This document shows positions 56,901-64,000 of a DNA stretch of 64,000 bases, in pieces. A program made the position numbers and the translations under genes. The stretch is taken from positions 18,571,427 to 18,635,426 of the forward strand of contig JAJLRJ010000011.1 in the NCBI GenBank assembly GCA_024195265.1, given 5' to 3'. The DNA comes from Dendrophyllia cribrosa (lineage: Eukaryota > Cnidaria > Anthozoa > Scleractinia > Dendrophylliidae). The notes below the pieces were generated by a model that did no database searches, was not told the DNA's origin, and worked only from the letters and a program-made list of their open reading frames with translations. Position 1 is the first letter of the stretch. Every line of letters begins with the position of its first letter.

Positions 56901-58955
56901 AGAATACAAAAAATAATACTAACCTTGTATACTGATACACTGCGGTCCAACAGTAGGGTAAGGACATACACAGCGGAACTTATTTCCTAAATACGACTCA
57001 TCAAAACATGTCCCGTTGTTACATGGATTGTGGATACATGTTTGATTTCTTAAAGGTGGGGTGGTTGGAGAGGGTGGTGATGTAGGTATCACAGATGATG
57101 AAACAACAACTGTACTTCTTGAAGGGAATAGCTTGATGGTTGAGGTGTAAAACACAGTGGTTGATGATGGCATAGTTGTTCTTCTGGATGAAGTAGATTT
57201 GCTTAATACTGAGAGTGACGTGGTGGGGAATGTCAGTGAAGTGCCAGTTGATATCTTAAGTGAGGTGGCAACTGCAGAGGAGAAAGTTAACCCTGAGGAC
57301 ATGCTTGACACCTGGCCTACAGTTGATGTTTCAGCTGGTGATGAAACAGGTAATAATAATGAATAGGATGATCTTGCCAAGCTAGAACTTGTGGCATGTA
57401 ATGATGTTGTCAAACTTGAAGACGTTGTCCCAGGACTTCTTTGACTAAAGATGGATGCAGATGAACTGCCTGAAAAAATTAATACACTGCTTATTGATGA
57501 TGGAATAAGCACAGATGATGACAATGTTTCAGTTGACGATGAAATGACTTTTACTGAAGAATCAAATGCTGTTAATAATAAAGATGAGAGTTTTGCAGTT
57601 GTTTGGGACACTGAAGTAATATGTGTAGTAATTATGGGTGAAACAGACTGCTGCAGTGAGATGGACACTGAAGACAACCTTTGTGAGGAGACTGGAGATG
57701 GCTCCAATTGTGATGTGCTAGTTCTCATCTGGGATGTGGGTTCAGGAGCAGATGTCGATCCCTTTGTTGTAACACTTAACAAAGATGAAAATCCTTGTGT
57801 AGCAAAGCTGGAATTTATTACCAACACTGTTGAAAGTGATATACTTGTTTGATATGGTAGTGTTGAAGAAAACTGAACTGACGATGATGTAATGTTTACA
57901 GTGCAGTTTTGTCCTGTGAAATTAGGTGCACAAGTGCAGGTGTAGTTCTGTCTTTTTCCTCCTGACCTTTCGCATGTTCCACCATTTGCACAAGGTTGTA
58001 ATATGCACAAGTCTCGAATAACAGTTTCACAGTTTACTCCTTCAGTATCCGGTGGGCACAAACATGAGTATTGATTAATGCCATCTGAACAAAATCCACC
58101 ATTTTGGCATGGGCTAGATGCACATTCATTAATATTCCTACCACAGAAGATTCCATCAAACCCAGGTACACAAGTACAATTAAAACTGTCATTAATACCA
58201 TCTGTAATGTCTTGACATGTTGCACCATTCTGACAGGGGTTCAGACTTGAATCACAACTGTCAAGTTCTTCACAGTAGTTCCCCCGATATAAAGCAGGAC
58301 ACAAGCATGAGTAATTCCGTGTAAAAAACTTGTTTGCATTATTGGCACAAAGTCCTGTTCCACTACAGACACCCAAGTTAGGTATTGCTGGGTTGATACA
58401 GTTTGGCTGTTGACGGCTACGCACATACAATTCAAGTTTTATACCAAAAATGCAGTTAAAAAGTATGTTACTATCAATGATATACTTGATTCCTGGTGGG
58501 TTCAAATACTTTGAAGGTACTTCAAATGAGGCAGACGTCTCATTATGAATTAACTGACCACTTTGGGTGCAAGAGTCAAAGGCATTTTTTGAAACATTCC
58601 GTAGTTTCAAATTTATCAAGGTGGGTTTAAAAATCACTCTATCACCCTGTATAACAGTTTGAGGATGTTGTCTGGGACCCCTTACAAACCCCAAGGGATC
58701 TATCTCACCATAGCATTGCATTGCATCCTGTCCATCACATATGTGTCCATTATGTCCTAATTCAATGGTAACTGTTCTAATTGTATTGTTAAAGCAGTGA
58801 AAACCAGCAGGGCATTGAAGTTTTGAAAGTGAAGCAGAGGTGGAGTTTTGTGCCAAGGCAACAATCAATCCCAAGGCGAACACCAAGAACACTAAACGTA
58901 ACGCAGACAGTTGAAGTGAATGCAGCAGTGATGCTAAGTACATCCCGTCTGTCAA
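47465..58955 (-). CDS. Secreted EGF / mucin-like / laminin-G protein (agrin-perlecan-like C-terminal architecture)
   Basis: Eight exons, minus strand, all frame-consistent: 58955-56924, 56194-55915, 54084-53846, 52107-51835, 51086-50235, 49702-49516, 48848-48560, 47551-47465; 1412 aa. Signal peptide 1-36 (LVFLVFALGLIVALA); an unassigned Cys-containing region to about 185; four EGF repeats about 185-352 (including NECASSPCQNGGFCSDG); Ser/Thr-rich mucin-like stretch about 353-635; EGF 5 about 637-675; LG1 (679-850); two EGFs; LG2 (about 943-1140); two EGFs; LG3 (1227-1412) closing with GCIDQFE-VNGILYFQ and NIVNCSV. No membrane span, so secreted, probably extracellular matrix. LG-EGF-EGF-LG-EGF-EGF-LG is the perlecan end; agrin and Eyes shut are other relatives, so no symbol is given. 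Introns hold several minisatellites, two made from its own exon ends. Confidence 0.85.
47922..47949. repeat. Poly-C run
   Basis: Uninterrupted run of about 28 C in the last intron of the EGF/laminin-G gene. Confidence 0.95.
48066..48504. repeat. 18-bp satellite (22 copies) ending in a mariner-type TIR
   Basis: The unit CCTGTATTAAGCAGGCAC is repeated exactly 22 times (48066-48461; variants tatc, aagcggg, and one atgaag). It is followed by TAACGAGGGTCCCGAGGGTG and TCCGCTTAATACAGGTTAGA-CTG to 48504, which is the terminus of the mariner-type family seen at 38571-38707. The satellite unit is that terminus's own CCTGTATTAAGCGG segment. Hexapeptide frames (CLIQGA) on either strand are artefacts. 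Confidence 0.92.
49466..49482. repeat. Short poly-C run
   Basis: ccccccccccccc tract in intron 6 of the EGF/laminin-G gene. Confidence 0.9.
51155..51308. repeat. 21-bp tandem repeat in intron 4
   Basis: ATTGATCTGACATGCTGTATA repeated seven to eight times with one 2-bp insertion (gacacatg). Confidence 0.95.
51471..51840. repeat. ~56-60-bp minisatellite containing copies of the exon-4 end and its 5' splice site
   Basis: Each unit (minus strand) reads AGAGTAAGAGTACAGTGTGA then AACAGGTGGGTTTATATTAA plus a GTGGAGGGGTGGGC spacer. It copies the last about 25 bases of exon 4 (GTAGGAGTGCAGTGTGAAACAG) and the intron start. Five decoy copies lie downstream of the genuine boundary at 51835. Confidence 0.9.
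52495..53685. mobile_element. hAT-like nonautonomous transposon in intron 3
   Basis: TIRs CAGGGATTCTGACAGGGTGC (52495) and GCACCCTGTCAGAATCCCTG (ending 53685); CAGGG ends are typical of hAT. TAATAATA occurs at both flanks (52487-52494; 53687-53694, offset by one base), an 8-bp duplication in an AT-rich target. Subterminal repeats of ATTGTGCGGGA crowd both ends, as in hAT transposase-binding regions. No full transposase. Confidence 0.82.
53323..53538 (+). CDS. Small ORF inside the hAT-like element
   Basis: 71 residues starting MSGKRQLKSYVKRSVGSRKK, then basic and followed by TPCCFYIDPFKPFEECEGF; possible donor CTTG|GTAATC at its end. It could be the first exon of the lost transposase or captured host sequence. 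No recognised domain (no complete BED finger). Confidence 0.25.
   Translation: MSGKRQLKSYVKRSVGSRKKVKLRLVPRTAKRTPCCFYIDPFKPFEECEGFVDCLEGKWAENSLKRFSKPW
54085..55590. other. Intron 2 of the EGF/laminin-G gene
   Basis: Contains the MITE at 54726-54839, a mariner-type end (tagggg tttgactg, to about 54931) and repeats shared with 45.1-45.3 kb. No exon needed here for frame. Confidence 0.5.
54726..54839. mobile_element. MITE with TTAA target
   Basis: AGGCCCATTATTGTCCACTA with TGCTTCACGC mirrored by GCGTGAAGCATAATGGACAA and TACTGGGCCT; TTAA on both sides (54722-54725, 54840-54843). Confidence 0.8.
55636..55940. repeat. 66-bp minisatellite containing copies of the exon-2 end and its 5' splice site
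   Basis: Units start GATGTATGTAAAACTTACAT at 55699, 55765, 55831 and 55897 (exact 66-bp spacing), with an earlier partial copy from 55636. The unit at 55897 carries the real exon-2 boundary at 55915 (minus: GGTCAC|GTGAGT). The others show the same exon-end sequence (GGCCACAGTCAT) followed by GTAAGT. Confidence 0.92.
56195..56923. other. Intron 1 of the EGF/laminin-G gene
   Basis: A near-palindromic pair of agttgcatgcaacc and ggttactagtacatgtaac-like stretches near 56330-56540; otherwise plain. Confidence 0.35.
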
Positions 58956-60738
58956 AACTGTAAAACTTCCTTATCGATGTTGGTATTTGTATATGATCTG
59001 AAGCTCCTAACCCAAAACTAAGCGCTTGCTGAAGTATCTGCTCATTTAAATTACTTTTCCGTTCCTCGACTACTCACTTAATGAATCACATTTGGTAACA
59101 TACCGAATTCAAACTCCACGATGAAAAGGCAGCTGTCAAAATATCATATTGAAGCGTCAGTAAATTAAACCATACGGATGATCACGGCGCAGATGACAAC
59201 AGTCCGTTTCAATTGCTTAGAAAACGTCTCAAGAAGTGAGTTGATTTAAAGGGTTTTGAAGCAGTTGGCAAATTTCAAAGCTGTAGATAATTACAAACAC
59301 GACCAACAGCGCAAATTCAAACAGCTGTAACAAGTCGAAAAATCCTGCGTGAAAGAAGAAGATCTTCAACGATTCAAATATGGCGTCCACAAGTTTTCTG
59401 TCAAATCCCTGCAGATCAAAAACACTCCAAGCTTTCGAACATTTACGACTCCTCGAGAATCTTGAATGTTTTATATGTTATCCTTTCTGTGGTTACCAGA
59501 CGAAGCTTTTTAAAACTCAAATATTTCTCAAGGGAAAGCTTGGCGACCGTTTACACCTCATTTCAATAACAATGGTTGTTAAGTTCATGGTGCTCTATTG
59601 TTGTTGGTTGACATCGCGTCCTGATTGGTTCGCTTCAGCGGTAAAGCGCCTGGCCGCTTTTTGAAGCTAAATTTGGAACTGACATCATATCATAACCAGG
59701 ATCATAACTAAGTCGTACAAATAGTGTATTGTAAGCATCTAGAGTATAATTTACTAACAAGAGAGAGTAGCTTGAGTATTGGGCTGTACTTTTTTAAGTA
59801 ATGCTCCACATAAGAACTATAGTAAACTTTTAGTGTTCTGCGGCATTGGCTCTTTCCCGCATAGAATATCTTTGGTTTCAAGAATAGAGGAGGGGCTGAT
59901 GGTTCTAAATTATATTTCATTATAAAAATAAAGAAAAAACTATTTGCGTCAAGTAAATTTTAAGAAATGCTCGTGCTTAACCATTCAGAATAGCAGAAGA
60001 CAATACCTAATAATTTTGCTTCATTGATGAAGTTCCCAAATACACTGATATCTTTTAAAACTTGCATGTTGTGTGATTGGGTCTCAAATTACTTGAAACC
60101 TTAAAAAATTAGACAATATACACCTTGAACCTTAACTTTTTAGCGGTTTTCGAGTCTAGGCCAATGAGATCACTAGTTGTAACAATGAAAAAAGTTGACA
60201 TTCCATCGTGCATTGCTGTTCAGCACTATCCTTCTTATGCGGATCATTACTTAATCTACTTGTGTCGTTATCAAAGGCTTGCACCTTGCACCTTTGTCAC
60301 CTTTGATTTATACGGATAAAATACTGTCATACTGCTTAATATGTTGTTTTTCTCTGTATAATTGGTTTATTTATTTATTTACCTTATTACAGATTATTTT
60401 CGCGACAGTTTAATTTCGCGATATTCGCGATTTTCTGAAAAATAGCGAATATCGCGAAATTAAATTAAGTGTTGCGAAAATTTGCATGCGCGAAAATTAA
60501 GTGACCATGCGTATAAGCTTAAACTGAAATATTAGTCGTCCTCATAATCAATCTCCTCTGCACCACTAGACATTACACCTTGAAGATTTTACCAACTGGT
60601 GCAACAAATAAAGTGACTCAGTGGGCGGGTAGCTTTGGTTTTACCAAGTTAGGCCAAAAATGTTTTACGGATTTGAGAACAATCATCTAGTGTTTGTTTT
60701 TTAATTTCTATGAGGACGAAGTGACTTTTAATGCGAAT
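58956..60738. other. Upstream region of the EGF/laminin-G gene, intergenic
   Basis: Would include the promoter of the minus-strand gene; no TATA box stands out. The plus-strand frame at 59380-59664 begins in an ATATGGCGTCC context but has no family resemblance. A hairpin at 60408-60467 (TTTAATTTCGCGATATTCGC arms) is a dispersed repeat. Confidence 0.4.
60408..60467. repeat. Hairpin repeat (TTTCGCGA family)
   Basis: TTTAATTTCGCGATATTCGC-GATTTT pairs with AATAGCGAATATCGCGAAAT-TAAA around a short ctgaaa loop; further GCGAAAAT motifs follow. Confidence 0.7.
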
Positions 60739-60744
60739 TTCATT

Positions 60745-61020
60745 GTAGTGTATTAGCTCACAGCTATTCCTTCTTCCTAACAACAATCAGAGTCTGGAAC
60801 TTACTTCCTTCAGAAGTAGTAACATCTTTATTCTTATGCCAGTTATAAGATCTCTAAAAGTGCCAAGGCACTTACGTCGGCTTTAACCGCAAACCCACCT
60901 GCCCAGTATTAGAGAAATCTATTTGGGTGTAATTGATTCTAAGTTTCTAAGTGTTCACTTAACATGCAAAACTTTGATTGCTGTTAAGTCTCGCATACAA
61001 ATTTTTAATTAATTAATTTA
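60745..61020 (+). mobile_element. LINE C-terminal scrap (CR1/Jockey type)
   Basis: The plus strand reads SYSFFLTTIRVWNLLPSEVV, the stereotyped ORF2 C-terminus (S-F-F-x-x-T-I-x-x-W-N-x-L-P), then stops and an AT-rich end (ttaattaattaattta). Dead copy. Confidence 0.6.
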
Positions 61021-61067
61021 GATCGATCGAATGAGTGAAAAATACTGAATCAGTAGCCCATGACCCT

Positions 61068-62233
61068 ACAATACTAGAGAACTTAAGATCCACGACGAAC
61101 GAGACGACGACGACGACGTCTATAGACCGCGGGAGGACTGGACTGAGGACGTCGGTTTCGGTGGGAAAATGCGGCCGGCAGGTAGACGACGACGACTTAT
61201 TTCGACTTGCATTGGCTTGTTAAAAACGTCTCGCTCAAGATGACATCGTTTAAGGACACGAGTGAGCTTCTTTTTTTGAGCCGTGGATTAAACTTTATTA
61301 ACGACGAAGAATTTCCAGTTTTGTTTGACCTGTTCGAGGCAAAAAATCCTGATTTTTTCCCCATGGAGAATATCGAAAGTTCGCGCTGTATGAAATGACC
61401 GAGTCCGAGTGTTTGGCCGAGTTCCCGGCACATTAGTATATTGTGTTCGGAATTCCATACAAAGTTTGGATTCCTAAAAATAAACACGATAGTGATACAC
61501 AATTAATTACAAGAGTTGGCAAAAAAATTGTATTTGGCCGTAAGTGAATCTAAATAATCGCATGTGCAAAAAAGTTACAAAATGAAACGTTTCACTGCTA
61601 GAGATTCGATATATTTTTACATATTACAGAGGCGAAAATTACAGAGTAGACAGAGTACAAGTGATTAAATTCTTCTATTCAAGGCTTGCGGCCAGCTGCT
61701 TGCAGTCATGAATAATTTTTTTCGATCTAGTTGTTTCAACCGTAAGGGCAAGTTTTAAAGATAAACGTTATGCTGCCAGCACTTACAGTTGTATTCTCAA
61801 GTCAAAACACAATTGAGTACTTATAATTATTATTCAGGTTCTTCATTCCTTTTTACAACCACATGGGAAAATAAATTTACGACTTACCGGTTCTCCTTTT
61901 CCTCTTGTCTTGCCGCCAGTTAGTAAACAACACGAAAACACGCACGTTATATACAGTCAAATTTTTAATCCAATTCGCTTCGTAAAATAGAAAGAGAAGC
62001 TTAAATGAAACCACAAAAGATAAAGGATGAAAAAAGATTACAAAAGTGACCAGTCAGTGTAAAGTTTTACCTTTGAACTTTGTTTAAACAACTCCTTTGC
62101 ACGACGACGTGAAACTACTGGCTTGGTCGTCGTCGACGAGAGGACGACGACGGAATTCGCGGGAAAATCGCGTGAATCTCACTTCCGGTCGTCTTCGTCC
62201 ATGCCGTCGTCGTGGATCTTAAGCTCCCTAATG
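61068..62233. mobile_element. TIR element of the GAGCTTAAG-ACGACGACG family
   Basis: Left end TAGAGAACTTAAGATCCACG-ACGA and right end TCGTCGTGGATCTTAAGCTC-CCTA are inverted repeats followed by (ACG)n-rich subterminal DNA on each side. A related end is at about 21697. No transposase recognised in the 1.17 kb. Confidence 0.65.
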
Positions 62234-62649
62234 TTATAAATAACGTCTGCCATCGGCGTACGGGAAACATTTTGTCGGTGGTGCTGAACTTTATTTTCCC
62301 GAATGAAACTCGTGACGCCATGTTTATTTGTCATGATGATGATGATTCTAGCACTCGCTGACATTTTGCTTTTCTACCGCTGTGAACGATCCGAGAATGA
62401 GCTTCTACATGTCGCATTCTTCGCACTTCACATGGTACCGATAAGATCTTTTACGAGACTTCAACGAAGACATACTATTTTAATCGACCACGACCAGATA
62501 CCAACTACTCATACAAGATGGTCGCTAAATGTTATACTTAACTCGCGTTTTTTGGGGACATATTCTGGTCATTCTGAAATCAGAATACGCTAACAAAACT
62601 ATGTTGTTTACATTCTCACACACGAAAATTTTTGCAGGTACACATAGTC

Positions 62650-63292
62650 GGCACCGCGGCAGAACGTTTGCGCATGCGTAAACTTCAAGCACTTCCGGTC
62701 CGTTAAACTACCAGTCAACATCGATGCGAACAGCATAAAACAACATTTCTGCATGAACCAACAGACCTAGATTTTCTAGATGCAATGATGAAAGGACCAA
62801 AACCGAAGAAAATTATGGTACGTACACGATCGGTTCTTGCATGAATACATTTCGAGATGGAGTGAAGACTTGTTTTTTGTGAAAAAATGCGATGCAAAAA
62901 TTATTTGTTCATATTTCGTTGTTGGTGCAAACACCAAACCCCTTGGTGCAAACGCTTGAAACTTGAACGATGAAAAAACTTTTCAACGAAACAAACTTTT
63001 TCTCTACCTTTGTTTTATAACTCTTACTTTTTGTTTTCAAACTTCGCGGTACGGGAGTTTTATGTTGTTTATGTTGTAGTTCATTTTTTATTTCAGGTAA
63101 TTTTTGTTTTTCCTTTGTTTCAAATTCATCAGCATATATTACCATACCCAAAAACAATGGAAAAATAAAAATTACCTGAGATAAAAAAATTAACTACAAC
63201 ATTTACATGGGATTACAGTATGTCACCGGAAATGCGTTATTCACCGGATGCTCAGTTTTCTACTCATGCGCAGTGCGTTCTGCCGCGGTGCC
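62650..63292. mobile_element. MULE-like nonautonomous element with 9-bp duplication
   Basis: TIRs GGCACCGCGGCAGAACG (62650) and CGTTCTGCCGCGGTGCC (ending 63292) are exact over 17 bp. CACATAGTC is duplicated on both sides (62641-62649, 63293-63301). A 9-bp duplication suits Mutator-like elements. An inner hairpin lies at 63078-63200. A tiny frame MMKGPKPKKIM before GTACGT at 62820 might be a relic exon. Confidence 0.85.
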
Positions 63293-63680
63293 CACATAGT
63301 CAAGGTAGCGACTTCTTTCCATATTTTACGAGAGGAATAAGTGCAATAGTTTGACGTTTTCTGTTTTTGGAATGGGCAGAATACGTAGAAAAGAAACGCG
63401 CCCTTAGTTTCAATCCCTGCGCGGTCTACATTATCATTCCCACCCGGCTTGGCGGACCATAACGCAAATTTGTCGTTCTATGCCTGCTCACGCGGTAAAC
63501 ATCTAATGGAGCTATCACATGAATGACATGATCGATGTAGTATAGAGCTCGGTTAGAAAGTTAAGTGAGTAATGTGAGTTACGAATCACAAAATGATTCA
63601 GTAATTTTACTGTGTCTGTGGTGTCCGAATTGAAAATCGCCCAGTTTTACCCGAATAATACTATATTCAGTTTTACGACT

Positions 63681-63725
<45 letters not shown>

Positions 63726-63737
63726 CGGGGGGGGGGC
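63681..63737. repeat. Long poly-G run
   Basis: About 45 consecutive G, one C, then nine more G, followed by ctccaccccccccagccc on the same strand. Confidence 0.97.
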
Positions 63738-64000
63738 TCCACCCCCCCCAGCCCTTCCCCCTCGTACGCCTATGACCTGCCATGTACTGCAACCACCGCT
63801 TGATTATTATTCTGTATTATAAAATGCTCAAGGAAATGCGCGCGCTATGATTGGTCAAACCGAGTTCATTATAACTCGATAAAGCACGCGCGTGACGTAA
63901 GATTCATTAAAACCGTTTTCATTTTATAAAAGAAATAAAAAAGCTTGTTCCTCGTGCATTGTTGAGTTATATAAGCACTTGGGAATTTTTAAGAACACTC
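63738..64000. other. Intergenic, related to the 42.5-kb MITE family
   Basis: ataactcgataaagcacgcg and gagttatataagcacttggg echo the foldback at 42497-42673 (ataactcgatagtgcacgct); probably one end of such an element cut by the window end. Confidence 0.4.

Noticed and set aside
57157..57852. Plus-strand acidic frames
   Set aside because: They are the antisense of the Ser/Thr-rich mucin part of exon 1 of the minus-strand EGF/laminin-G gene.
59380..59664. Plus-strand 94-residue frame with a good start context
   Set aside because: No recognisable domain, no splice-consistent continuation; probably chance in the upstream region of the EGF/laminin-G gene.

Overview
This is animal nuclear DNA: AT-rich, with intron-containing genes, GT-AG splice sites and very dense transposon and minisatellite content. 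The conserved genes (EBAG9, TMEM18, a ZAP/PARP12-type protein, an EGF/laminin-G protein), Penelope-like elements and short inverted-repeat elements fit a cnidarian, most likely an anthozoan such as a stony coral. The species call is an inference. All gene models were assembled by eye from reading frames, splice signals and family resemblance; every exon junction described keeps frame.

Layout. 1-2.0 kb: 3' part of an L1-like LINE. 2.5-3.6 kb (+): last two coding exons of EBAG9. 4.3-9.4 kb: foldback elements, a 1.1-kb 20-bp minisatellite, an 84-bp perfect palindrome and a broken LINE. 9.5-20.9 kb (+): a six-exon, 1589-aa ZAP/PARP12-like gene with three tandem ZAP-type zinc-finger modules, another CCCH finger, two WWE domains, a PARP catalytic domain and a C-terminal CaaX box; its introns hold several transposons and two minisatellites. 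21-25.7 kb: transposon-rich spacer. 25.7-31.3 kb (-): an unrecognised four-exon type I membrane protein, with Penelope-like fragments in its introns. 31.95-36.86 kb (+): TMEM18, head-to-head with it. 37-47.4 kb: intergenic, many MITEs, a 1.4-kb degenerate pyrimidine-rich satellite and a tRNA-like SINE. 47.5-59.0 kb (-): an eight-exon secreted protein with EGF, mucin-like and three laminin-G domains. 59-64 kb: intergenic, transposon remnants and a long poly-G run.

The strongest candidate for something new is the ZAP/PARP12-like gene: it triples the ZAP RNA-binding module, keeps what looks like an active mono-ADP-ribosyltransferase, and ends in a predicted prenylation box as the long vertebrate ZAP isoform does. 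Second are two minisatellites in the EGF/laminin-G gene whose repeat unit is itself an exon end plus its 5' splice site, giving rows of decoy donors behind two exons. Third are satellites that appear to have grown out of transposon ends.
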